Source of the DNA: Tetrahymena thermophila SB210
Lineage: Eukaryota; Ciliophora; Oligohymenophorea; Hymenostomatida; Tetrahymenidae
DNA: 64,000 bases
Reading direction: 5' to 3'
Assembly: GCF_000189635.1 (NCBI RefSeq)
Contig: NW_002476481.1
Location: 434,001-498,000 of the forward strand
The notes under the pieces are model-generated. The model was not told where the DNA came from, did no database searches, and saw nothing but the letters and a program-made list of their open reading frames with translations. This document shows positions 1 through 12,800 of this stretch, in pieces (position 1 is the first letter of the stretch; every line of letters begins with the position of its first letter). Position numbers and translations under genes: made by a program.

Positions 1-3000
1 CTTTAGGCTGTAAAAGATGAAAGTATCAAAAATTAAAGTCATTAACTATAAGAGAAGTGCAATGAAATTCACTAGAAAATATTGAGTCTTTTAGAAAGTA
101 AACATCTTTTAGAAAATAAACATGCTGTTGCCTCTGAAGAAGCAGAAGAAAATTAAAAGCTAGCTAAAGAATCTAAAGAAATGATAATATCTTTGAATTA
201 AAAGATATCTGAGAAGGAAGCTCAAATAAGTTAGCTTAATTTCAAATGCGAGTCTTTGAATTGCTAAATTGAGCAAATAAAAGAACTCAAAAAATTAGTT
301 GAAAGTCAAAAAGATGATGTCATAGCTGACTTAAAAAATCGCTTGTAAGAATAACTCACAGATTTAACATCTCAAAATAAAAATGACAAAGCCCTTAAAA
401 ATGAAGAAGAAAAAAATATTGCCCTTCAGTAAAATATTGAAGACCTTAAAAGCTAAGTTGATAATTATAAAATTAAAGTTTCTGAGCTTGAAACATAAAT
501 AAAATACGAATTATAAATGCTCAATGAGAAGAAGCAAGATCTAGAAAATGCAAACAAACGTTTTAGAGAGGAAAACAAACAGTTAAAGGAGTAAATTGAA
601 AAATTAAATTCAAATTATCAAGAGAATAAAGTTGCAAATGATAGTGTTACTAAACTACAAACGGAGTTAAATTAAAAGATTAATGAAATAGATCATTTAA
701 AAGAATAAATTATAAATTAAGATAAGCAATTTAAGACAGAAAAAATGGAATTAGAAAATAGATTTAATTAAATGAAAGAAACTTTAACAAAAAACGAATA
801 GAAAATGAAATAGTTAGAAGAGAAATCAGAAATAGAATTACAAAAATTATAAGCAAAAAAATAAAAAATTAGCACAATTATAGAAGAAGCAAAAGCGAAA
901 TCAGATGAAATCATTCTTTTAAAAAATGAATAAATAAAAATTTAAGCTTAGTATGATAATATCTCTAACTAATTAGAAAAATCTATTAATGAAAAAAATG
1001 AGTTATCACAAAAAATTTAGAATATGAGCTAGCAAAGAGACAGTTTGGAAGAATAGAGAAATTAAATAAAAGAATAATTTAATACTTTAAAAGAGACTTT
1101 AAAGCACACTGAGAGCAAATTGGAATTAGTACAAAAAGAGTTAGAGTAGGCAAAACAAGAAAAAACTTCAATTTAAGCTCAGTCAAGTGAAAAAATTAAA
1201 TCACTTAATGACTCTATGGTTAATGAATTCTCTTCTTAGAATTAAATAATTGAATAGCTTAAAGATTAAATAAGTAGATTAAGTTAAATTCAGCAAAAGC
1301 AGTAGGAAAAGATTTAGGAAGTGGAAAATATTTCTGAAATTAAAAAGAAATCTGATTAGATAGAAAGCAACAACAACTCTCTTTAACAATAGATATTCCG
1401 TATGCAAGAAGAAAAGGAGCAAATAACTTTACAGACTAGCGATTTAAATTTAAAATTGGAAGAATAAAGAAAGCTTTATTTGAATTTGGTTGAAGAAAAC
1501 GGTAAAAATAAAGAAACAATAAGATCTCTTGAGGAGAAATTAAGTTCTGAATAGCTAAGACTCCAAAAAGAAGTAGACTAGCATGAATAATTAAAGTCAC
1601 GCTATGAATAAATTCAATTAAATTTAGAAAATGCTAAAATATAGAATAAGGAATTAGAAATTTTGAATTAAAGTAAAGAAAATAGGACTAAAGAGCTGCA
1701 GGAGTAATACGAAAATTCAATGAGAAAGTACGAAAAGTAAAAACAAAACAATTAAGAATTGAAATTAAAAACTGTAGAATAAGAAAAATACTTAAACTAA
1801 GCTTAAATATAGATTAAAGATTTTGAAGAATAATTGAGATAAATGCAATTAAATAAAAGGAGTGAAGAGGATAAAATTTTAATCTTAAATAAGCAAATAG
1901 AAGAATTAAAAGAAGAAATAAAATAATTAATTCTAAAAAATGAGGTCCTCAATCAAAAAATTACATCTGTTTCAAATTTAGAGAATTCAGATCACTCTTA
2001 AAAAATAGGAGAGCTATAGTAAATATTAAAAAATGATTACATTTCAAAACAGGAATATGAGGTCATATGTAAGAAATTGGAGTAAAAAAATAAGGATTGT
2101 TTAGACTTAGAATAAAGATTCGAGAGAGAATCATAGAATTATGAGTAAAATCTTAAAAAAATTGAAGAAAAATTTTAAAAGTAGTAATAACTGACTGAAT
2201 AAAAGTATTCTGAAATGCAGGATAATAATGAAATTTAGCACAAAAAGTCACTAGAGTAGCTTAAAGAAAAGCATGAAAAGCTCATGTAATAATAGCAGGT
2301 ATCATTTGAAGAAGAGAAAGAAGGTCTTTAAAAGAAATTTAATCTTCTTAAAGAAAAGCTAACTAACTCTGAAGACCAAATTTCTTAAGTAGAGTAAGAA
2401 AAACAAAAAATAATATCTTAAAACAAAAGCAAGATTTAAGAGTATAACGAATAATAACTTGCCTAAGAGTAAATTATCAAAAATTTGCAAGAAAGCATCA
2501 AATAAAACTTGTAAAAAATGACCGAATAAGAAGAATTAATTAAAAAGCAATAAAAGCAAGTTAAAAATTCTGAGGAAATTATTGATTAATAAAAACAATA
2601 GATTGATGAATTGTAAAAATCTCTTAAACAAACCTAAGCTGAAAACGAAAAATAAATGTAAGAACAGATTAACAATCTCAATTAAAAGATAAGTATCAAA
2701 GAATCTGAATGTACAAATTTACAGTAGTAACTTATTTAAATTGAATAAAAAATGAAAGAAGAGAATTAAAGTCTTGTTGCTGATTACGAAAAGTAAATTA
2801 AAACTTTAAAAGATGAATTAGATTTAATAACTAGAGAAGTAACAGCTTAAAAGGAATAAGAAAAATCTTAGCAAGAGCAAATCAACAAATTAGAAAGCTA
2901 GTTAAATGAATTAACGAAAGAAAATTAAGAAAAAATTGCATAAATTGAATAAATTAAAGATGAAGACTTAAAAATAATTCAAACTCTCAAAAATGAAATA

Positions 3001-4707
3001 TAAGAATTGGAATCAAGTATATCAAACAATAAACAATAAATTGAAACATCTACTAATTAATATCAATCAGAACTGACAAAGCTAAAAGAAGATAGTGAGT
3101 AAAAATTAGAACTAAAATCAGCTGAAATTTAAAAGCTTCAAGAGAATATTGCAATTTTAACTAAACAAATAGAGGAAGAGCAAAAATAGAAGACTGAATT
3201 AATTAATTAGCATTAAAGCGAAATACAAAACAAAGAAAAAGAGTTAGCAAATTTCCAAAATAGCAATTCTATTTAAATAAAAAATTTAGAAGAATAGCTA
3301 ATACAAAGTTAGAAAGAATTAGATGAAAAAAAATAAATTCTATCTTAGCTTGAAGAAAGATAAAAGGAAAGTGAGTTAAGTATTAAGTAGCTCTAAGAAA
3401 AGCTGAGTCAAAAATAAGAAGAAGTAGTACATTTATAAACAACTTAAAATGCTACTAAAGAAGAAAAGATTTCTATTCTACTTTCTCAAATTCAAGAATT
3501 AGAAAAATAATTATCAGATTCTAAATCAGAAATGAAAAATAAAAACTAACTAAGCGAAGCCAGCTTGAACGAAGCTAAGGAAAAAATAACTATTCTAGAA
3601 TAAAAATATTCCAATTTATAAAAAAACTATTCTTTGCTTGAAAGTGAGCTAAAATAAGCTTTGGAAAAGAGCAAAAAAGAAAAAGATGAGCTTATTTAAA
3701 CCCACTAATAAGAATTATCTTAAGTATAAAAGGAATTTATTACATTAAATTCATAAATTGAAAAGAATAAAATTGATATGATAGAGAAAGATTCATAAAT
3801 TAAAAGAATAAGCATTGAGCATGATGAGACTTAAAAGTAGTTGGAGTCTCTCAAATAAAAATACTAACAATCTCTTGAGCAGCTACAACTAAAAGAATCA
3901 GAAATAACTTAATTAAAGAAATAAATGCAATTAGACAAATACGAAGCACTATCACAAATTGAGCAGCTTAAAAGAGAACAAAATAATTAAATTGATTAAA
4001 TTAATAAGGAGTATCAAGAAAAAATTCAAAAGCTTTAATCTGAATTGTAGAAAGGCAACGATGAAGCTTAAAAACTAAGACAATAAATCGAAAGTCTGTA
4101 AGCTATCTCATAAGGATCAAGCAACGAAATGTAGAATCTCATTTAAAAAATGAAAGAGTAACAAGAAGAGAATGTAAAAAGTAATCAATCAATTGCTGAA
4201 TTGCAATCTCAATTAGTAAAGAGTAATCTTCAAGCAAACGAATTAAATTAAAAAATATCTAAATTAGAGTCCAAACTACAATCAACAGAGAACTTTATTG
4301 ATGCCTTAAAGAAACAAGAAAACTAATCCTCAAAAAGTAACTTTGGAAGAATAAAAAAAATAGGAGTTCTCACAATAGATATTCTTGATGGTTTTTTAAT
4401 TATGTATCAGAATCTCGTTAGGACTCACTCTAATGCTGATATTTCTTCCAAGCATAACACGTTTAATTTCAATTCAATAATTACTACTTTTAAGGGAATC
4501 AAAAGTTAAATTTATTCTAAGGGAGAGAGTAGTGCAAAGCAATTACTCGAGCAAATAAATCTCTTTAAAAAATCAAAAACATTTGAAATTATCTCTTGTG
4601 ATGCAATTATAGAAAGCTTTTCTAGTGATTTCTTATAAATTTAGTAAGTCTATTAGCAACTTGAAAAGTTCCATGATAGCCTCAAGTTATTCTTAAATAT
4701 TAGTTGA
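1..4707 (+). CDS. Giant coiled-coil protein, 5' end outside window
   Basis: Frame 1 is open from base 1 to a TGA at 4705-4707, giving 1,568 residues when TAA/TAG are read as Gln; the start lies upstream of the window. Almost the whole length is charged heptad-like sequence rich in E, K, Q, L, N and I, with no globular domain until about residue 1,440, so it should form a very long coiled coil. The last ~125 residues are different: they contain hydrophobic and aromatic stretches around residues 1,453-1,480 and look like a small folded C-terminal domain. No motif identifies the family. Long coiled coils of this kind in ciliates are often cytoskeletal, basal-body or Golgi tethers, but this is inference. 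Its codon use, dense in TAA/TAG, is the strongest evidence for the ciliate code. The same frame stays largely open after the stop (see findings), so the C-terminus may be truncated or mis-assembled. Confidence 0.85.
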
Positions 4708-6089
4708 TAATCTTAAAAGCTAGTAAATAAAAAACAACTCTAAAAATTTTATGAAAATTGATAGATTAATTTTCTCAACATTCAAAAACTCTAAGATGAC
4801 ATTAAATATAAATTAATAACTAACTTACCTTATTGCCTCAGTAATTTCCCATTTAAAAGATATACCAAAATTAAGAGGATAAATCTTGGCATTGAAATTC
4901 CGCTGACTGCTGGCTAGGTACATCATTTCATAAGATTTCAATTAGCCTTTTTTAAAAAATTAAATCCCTCTTTCATAATTTTTTAAAAATTACGAATTGA
5001 AGATTGATAGAAATACAGTAAGAGGAAATATTGAACTGAAAGAATTCAAAAAGATTTATCTAATCAATGGATTTATCCTTAAATTTAAATTTATAACTTA
5101 CAGAAAATTGGAGAATTAACCCAAATTTTGATAATAAAAAACAATACTAAATTTTGGAAAGTAATAAATAATAAAATAATCTTAAATTAAATTATATTAA
5201 ATATATTCAATAATAAATAATAAATAAATAAATAAATCTATTCATTAATTTTTTATGTAAAATTTATAAATTTAAGAAAGCTAATATTAGGTTATTTCAT
5301 GTAAATATATATAAATGTATTTATATTAATAAATTTGTTATATTTTATTTTACAAGTCTCTAATACTTCTAAAATAAATCCTTCAAACCACTTATTTTTT
5401 TATTATAATGCTTTTTGAATGTTTAATTTGAGTAAAATTCAAATTAATTATTGCATATTAAAATGATTGATTAAAATTAAATTATAACACAAAAATATGG
5501 TTTTTAGACTATTTCGAAAAGATTTAATCTATGGGTTTATCCTTAAATTTAAATTTATAATTTACTGAAAATTGGAACATTAATTTTGATTTTGATGATA
5601 AAAAACAAAACTAAATTTTATAAATTAATAAATAAATAAAATAATCTTAAATTAAATTATATTAAATATATTAAATATATTCAATTATAAATAAATAAAT
5701 CTATTCATTAATTTTTTATGTAAAATTTATAAATTTAAGAAAGCTAATACTAGATTATTTTATGTAAATATATATAAATGTATTTATTTATATTAATTAA
5801 TTTGTTAAATTTTAATTTACAAGTTCTAATACTTCTAAAATAAATCCTTCAGACAACGTTATTTATATATTATAATGCTTTATGTATGCTTAATTTTAGT
5901 AAAATTAAAATTAATTACTTCATAATTTTTTTTACAAAATGATTGATTAAAATTAAATTATAATACAAAGATATGGTTTTTGGACAATACAAATATTCAT
6001 AAAACAAAATATTAACTAAATAACTAACTAACTAATTATTGTATAAGATGAATTGCTCGCATTATCAAATTACTAATTAACATTTCTTC
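4708..6089. other. Gap between convergent genes, with a tandem duplication
   Basis: This gap lies between the 3' ends of the coiled-coil gene and the DnaJ gene. The first ~300 bases continue the upstream frame as a decayed-looking extension interrupted by TGA. From about 5045 the sequence is A/T-rich and made of two copies of a ~467 bp unit. No further gene is seen. Confidence 0.6.
5045..5990. repeat. Two-copy tandem repeat, unit about 467 bp
   Basis: The segment starting near 5049 (motif ggatttatccttaaattt) recurs from about 5516 (gggtttatccttaaattt). The same order of landmarks follows in both: aaaattgga, the taaataaataaat tract, attcattaattttttatg, the atatataaatgtattta block, and an end with atatggtttttagac or atatggtttttggac. 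The copies differ by scattered substitutions and small indels, so this is an older local duplication. It is non-coding as far as can be seen. Confidence 0.8.
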
Positions 6090-7723
6090 TCATTTAGGAA
6101 TCTTGAAGAATTCTTCTAATGCTATTTATTTATATTTAATTTATCAAATTTCATGTTATTTATTTAAGAATTGATTTACCTTATATTTGCTTGGTATTGT
6201 ATTGCTTTTCGAACTTAACTATATATCTAACGAACAAATCACCAAAATTTGAAGATTATTGATGAATTGGCATACCTTCTCCTTGAATTTGTTAAACTTC
6301 TTCAGGTTGAGTGACACCAACTTTATTAATTTTCACATAATGGCCATCTAAATGCTTTATTTTCTTCTTAAATCCTAATAAAGCTTCTTTAAGAGTAATT
6401 TAAATGTTAATGTGAAGATTATTTCCTCTTCTAACAAATATAGAATGAGGTAATTCAGCAATTTCAAAAATTATATCAGATGCACTAACATCAACATACT
6501 CGTCACCACCACCATCGAATTTCTATTAAAAAATAAACATTAATTAGTAAATCTAATAAAAGCACTTAAATAAAATATTATTTACAATGGTTTAACCGTT
6601 ACCAATACCCTTTTCAACAAATACTGACATCTCATCATATCCAGGAATAGTCTATATTATTAAAAAATAAATTATGATTATTCTTATATATTTCGCTTTC
6701 ATTTTTCTTTATGACTTTAATGTGTTTTTGTATGTTTGTTTAATGCTAATTAATACTATTTTTTGGCATTTTGTTTATAACTTTGATATTTATTTTTTTT
6801 ATTTACCTTGGAACCTCTGCAAACATGACATCTAGAAGTTACAGTCTTACCTTTACCACCACATTTATCACAAGTTTATTGGAATTATTGGTAATATCCT
6901 GGAGCAATTTGTTATCTTCTGATAACGTGACCTTAACCATTACAGGCAGGACATGTCTTAATGTGATCAGGATCATCAGCTCCAGTACCTCTACAGTGAG
7001 GACATAAAATTTGCTTAGTGATAAAGAAAGGAACTTCACTTCCATTATAAATATCTTCTAAACTAACGTATAATCTCATCTTTAACTCAGGACCTCTTCT
7101 TTCAACATTTCTTCTTTAACTAATTTAAAAAAAACAATTAAATAAATTTGACACCAACATAAATCATCATTCTAGGAGAATTATTTGCATAAAAATCCAT
7201 AAGTTTCTCAAATAAATCAATTAATTTAAATAGCTACTTTCCGAAAAAGCCACCAAACATATCAAAAATGTCACCACCACCTTGATTTCCTTGTTGTTTT
7301 TATTGTTAATATCTTTTAACACCTTCGTCTCCTTCTTAGTCATAAACTCTTCTCAAATCTTTATCCCTGAGAATTTCATAGGCTTTGTTTTTTTTAAAAA
7401 ATATTTTAAAATTTAGCTGCAAACTTTCTTTCAAATTGAAATTATAATGAGCACAAAATAAGATTTCGGGGATGAATTATGGACAAATAAGAACTAAATT
7501 AAGAGCCTTATTTACCTTGGTTGATTTATTGATATCTTTCTTAAGCACCAGCTTCATGATTTTTATCAGGATGATACTTTTAAGATAATCTTCTATATGC
7601 CTTTTTAATTTCTTATTCTGTGGCATTAGATTTAATTTCTAATGTTTAATAGTGCTTTCTGTAGCCTGCACTCGCAAGAATTGCGGTGTAGAGAATCAGC
7701 ACTGCAATATAAATGAAACGCAT
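6090..7723 (-). CDS. DNAJB11: ER-lumenal DnaJ (Hsp40) co-chaperone, ERdj3-like
   Basis: Six exons: 7723-7516, 7382-7238, 7119-6807, 6651-6586, 6522-6180 and 6121-6090. All introns are GT/AG, all phases agree, and the product is 368 aa (human ERdj3 is similar in length). Residues 1-19 form a hydrophobic signal peptide ending ASA. The J domain follows, with the HPD triad at 51-53 that stimulates Hsp70 ATPase. A short G/F segment spans about 95-117. Four zinc-finger motifs carry Cys at 157/160, 174/177, 201/204 and 215/218, and two substrate-binding beta domains follow. It should work in the ER lumen with a BiP-type Hsp70. The protein ends in FFKIPK with no KDEL/HDEL-like tail, as known for ERdj3, which is held by its partners. 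It is divergent with the WD40 gene across a 2 kb gap. Confidence 0.93.
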
Positions 7724-9801
7724 TTATATTCAGTAAGTCGGTACTTAAAATTTGCTTGTTTGCTTTATAAATAGCTTATAATTTTGTTTATTTGCAGACT
7801 TTGTGTTATCTCGCTACTTTTTAAAAGAGCAACCAATTATTTTTCAAATAATTTAAAAATGCAAATAAAATAAATTATTAAGTATTATTTTTATTTGAGA
7901 TACTGCTACTGCATTTTAATTTAATGTCTAAAACAGTCAAATCAATATTAAATAATTAATAAAAAACTAACACGCAACATATCAAATGATCAAGATACGA
8001 AGGACGAACAGCTAATTAATTAATTAGTTGTTTACTTATAAAAATCAATTTAATTAAATAACAAAAGAGTTAATTTTGATATCTTATTTCATTTATTAAG
8101 TTGATACGTGTAAATTAAAGATTCATTTTCTCTCTAAATTAAATAAAGAAATATTCATTCAAACTAATTAAAACATCTATTTATCATTCAAACTCGTCAA
8201 AAAAAACAAAACATTCAAAAAATAATTAATCTTAAAGAAAACACCAACCTTTAATTTAGACAGACATACAGACAGACAACTTTTATAACAAAATTATTAA
8301 CAATTTTTTTCTTCTTTATTCTTTAAAATTCTCTTAAGAATATGTCTAAGCAAATTCATAAATTTAAGTTGTTTTTAAATTTATCATTTAAATATTAATA
8401 AAATTATCAAAGTGCTAACTTAATGTAATAAAATTGCTTTATATTAGTGATTAAGAAAAAAAGAAAGTTGGATTTGAAATAGAAATAATTTTGTTTATAA
8501 ATTTATTTTATTCTTTAAATAATAGCATAAATTAATTTAAATTTGAAACTCTCTCTTCTTCTTACTTTTGAAAACGAGTTTCAATTATATTTACAAACTA
8601 CTTAATTTTGATTAGAGATTTTATTTAAATTTAAAATAAGTTCTTTGTATAAATTATTTTTTCTTAATTTTATTAATAATAAATATCTCTGTATTAATAG
8701 AAATTTTAAAGCAGAGCTTAAATCATTTTAGTATCAAGTAAAATCTTAAAAACCGCATTTCCTCGATTTTTGATTGAAGAATCACATACAAGGAATACAA
8801 CTAACTTTTAAATTAATTTTTTTAACAATAAAATAAATATCCATTTAGGCTTTTGTATGAATCAAGGAAATTCGGTATATTTTTGTTGAATTTTAATAAA
8901 GAAAGCAAATAATTTATGCTTTGTTAGCTAGCTTTAGATCATTTATAATTTTAAATTTTGTATTTTATACAATTTTAATTGAATCATTATCTGCTCTAAT
9001 ACATTTTTGTAAAAAATGAATGTTTTTGTATGATGAAATAATAAGTTACAATTTATTAAGAATTAAATGCCAGTTTTTTATAAATTTAATCTTATTTATT
9101 ATATTTAGTAAATAAAAATGGAGGCGAAATTCATAACAAGTATTTTCTAATTTTATTTATTTATTTAACAAGTTAAAACTTTTTTTAAAAAAAAATAATC
9201 AACGTTAAAAATTAGTTTTATTAGGAAGTAGAACTTACTTACTGTAAAACAGTAATAAAACAACTTTTAAAATACTAATTTATTTGATAATTTTTACATT
9301 TCAAAGATTATAAAAATAAAAAATACAATTAAAATTATAATGAAAAGACATAATAAAAGTTATTCTATTTAAAAATAAAATAATTAAAAATAACTTCAAA
9401 GAAAAATATTTTAAACAAACATAATTTAATTCTAATTTTAATAAAAACCAAACCAATTCATTGCGAAATTAAATTATAAAACATTTAATTTTAATTATTC
9501 AATTACAAGTTTCAATTAACTGGTCCTAATTAATATTTTTTATAGAATCTTTATTTATCAATTGTATTTTGTTTTTTTTGCTTGTTTGTTTGCTTTTGGT
9601 TCAGCTTTTTAGAAAGTAGATAGAATAATCAATATTTAAACCTCTTAGAAAATTCCTATTAAATAGCTAGGATAATTTATTGGCAAGCAAGCTACATTAA
9701 TTATTTTAAAAATACTCTTTTGATCTATTTACCAAATAAATCAACTGCTATAAAATCCATAATCTTTAGAAATCTTTATAATTAATTGCTCAAGAATTCA
9801 A
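7724..9801. other. Divergent intergenic region, no gene seen
   Basis: Roughly 2.1 kb of A/T-rich DNA separates the divergently transcribed DnaJ and WD40 genes, so it must hold both promoters. I see only short homopolymer and ATTA/TTAA runs, with no open frame of coding character, no RNA gene and no clear repeat. Confidence 0.5.
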
Positions 9802-12800
9802 ATGGATAAAATAAAACGAAAGGAAGCTAAAAGCCTTAGTTTAAAGCAGAAATTAAAAAAAATAGAACCTAAATTATAAGATGTTATCAACTATTTAAAG
9901 GATCATCCCAACCTGCTAAGGTTTGAAAAGAATCCTTACACAGCAGAAAGGTAAACAATCAAAGAAACAAAAATTAATATTGAATCAGTCTAAATAAATT
10001 GTGAATGAATTTATTTTAACTTAAATTTAGGTTGATGATGTTATTAGATAATGAGAAATTGGCAGCTTTAGAAGATGAATTTAATGAACATCCAAATGGT
10101 ATTGAGTTAGCGAATTTCATTTGGTTAATGAAGTGTGCTATTGTACATCCTGTAGAAGAAAAATATGAATTAGTTACAGGACTAATTAAACTCTTTTAAG
10201 ATATTGATATAAATGGAGATAAACATATGGAATGGAGCGAATTTACTTAATATATTATTGATGCAGTTATAGGAGAAAAAGATGGCAGATTTTTTGATGG
10301 TAAAATAATAAAAAAATTTAATTTAAATGAAAGAATGGAGTTAATTAAACTTAAAGCCATATTTAGCTTTAAAAATAGAACTATTTTATATGAATTTTTT
10401 CTATAAAAACTGTTATTGCTTCGATGCTATTTAGTTTAAAATATAATACAAATGATAAATATGAAACTTTTTAAAAAAAAATATATTAATTAACAGCTAG
10501 GTTTGAGAAAGAAAGAGAACTGACAGAAAATGAAATTATTGATAAAGCTTATTCAAGGAAGACAAAAAGATACGTTTAAGCTAAATTTTTTGATAACTCA
10601 ACTCACTCTAATCTAATTAAAAAAATATAATTCTCACCTCATAATGATAATGTCATCATCCTAGAGTAGAGCTCCAATACATTAAAATTTTATACTACTG
10701 ATTGCTAAGAAAAGATAATTAATAAAAAGAAGATAGGGTTGACTGTTCCTACTGAATACAATAAAGTCTCATTTATTATTGATTTCTTTATTGCAGATTC
10801 TATAAACACTGTAAGATTTTAGCATTTTTAAAATTGTTATTAATTAATTTTATTAAAAATTATTTTTAGATAGGTGTTGTCACATCTAAAAAGTAATTGA
10901 TTTTTTGGGAAAATAGCTTCAGCTAAAAGGTTTTAAAGAGTGCAAAATTAGATGTACTCTAAACTGGAATATGGTATTTGCCTTTGCACTAAATTTGGGT
11001 TACTGCAGGAGATGATTTCAACTTAAAAACATGGATATTTACCCCTTCAAATTCTGTACTTTTTTATAATTTATTTTATTTTTGTTTCATTTTTTGTTGT
11101 TTGTTTATTAAGATAGGAGACAATAAAAAATCAAAGCTCTAGCATGATAAATTACTTAAAGCACATAAAGGAAAAATTATGGATGTAGTAGAACTTGCAG
11201 CACCTCGCTTAGTAGCATCTGCCTCATTGGATGGAAAAATTAAGTTATGGGATTTAACTGATTCTGAACCAAGACTTTTAACAGAACTCAAGGATCCTTC
11301 AAATTGTGAAAGAGGAGTTAGACAGTTAACATACTCTCACTAGTATGGATCTAATTTATTATCAGTTGGTTTTGAACAACATATTAATGTCTGGTAAATC
11401 ATTTATTATCAATTTATAATTTTAAATGAATTATGTTAAACCAATCTAAAATATATTTACATACTTATTTTATATAAGGTGCCCCGAAATATCGATTACA
11501 AGAGCTTTTATTGCTAGACTAGAAGGTCATAGTAGTTTAGTCGTACAGTGCAAATTCATTCCACAAAGTCCTAACGTGATTTCGATTGATGATAAATGCA
11601 ATATAAGAATCTGGGATATTCGTAGCATGAGTACTATCTAGGTCATAGCTGCTGAAGGGTAGGCTTACATTTTTATTTTTTTAATGTTAATTTTTTACTT
11701 TTAAAAAAGAGGATACTCTCTGATTACAGATGTGTGCTTTATTACAGGGAAATATGATAGGTTCTTGCTTGCTGGCAAAAGAATAATTTACTTTGAAAAT
11801 GCTGAAGTCTAAAAAAATATGAAAAATGCAAATGATGATCTGTACCCATTAAGTGTTGATTTCAATATTTATTTTAACCAATTAGTTATTTTAACAAAGT
11901 AATTTTTTTTTTAATTTTCTTTTTATTATTGAAAATTTCTTTTTAAAAAAACATTTTTTTGATATTGAAAATTCATTTTTAAATTATTTTTTTGTTTTTG
12001 CCTGAATAAAAATCCTAATTTAATTAAATATTTTTAATAAATAAATTAATTAGGATTGATATGAGGTTATACGACGCCATGACTGGGAGATTGAAAAAAG
12101 TGTTTAATGAAATACATGATGATAAATATTCAGTCGAGATGGCACTATTTTGCTTTGGTGCTAGACAAAGAAAATTTTTTCTCGCAGATAACGCAGGGAT
12201 GATTAGGTAATATAATATGAAAAACGGAGAGTTTTTAAAGAAGGTTAATGATGTTAAAGAGATTGAAGATTCTGAGTTTTCAAAAAAGCAATCACATATC
12301 AAAAAGAAAGAAACAAACGAAGTTTCTTAACTTATTTACATTAATGAAGAAAAATTGCTCATTGCATCTTATTGGGATTCTACTATTAGGATTTATGATG
12401 AATCAGAATCAGAAGAATCAGTTCTAATAAAAGTATTAAGTGGGGCACACAAAGATTCAGAAATTATTTCTTTATCTTATTCTGCCAAGCAAAATTTACT
12501 TGCCAGCGGATCTGCAAATGGTAAAGATTTATATTTAACAGTTATTGAAATCCATAAATTTTAATTAAAAATAAAGGAATTGTGGCTTTATGGGATTTTG
12601 AAACAGGAAAACTAGAAGGTATTTTAAAGGCAGATGAATCAGAAGTAATTTAAATTGAATTTTTGGATCCTTATCCTGTCATTTTAACTACAAACTCTGC
12701 TGGTGTGGCATATTTATGGGGCTCTAGACTAGCTCCTATGAGATATAAGTAGATTTTTTATATTTTTGAATTTGCATTATATAAAAGTAAAAATTATTAG

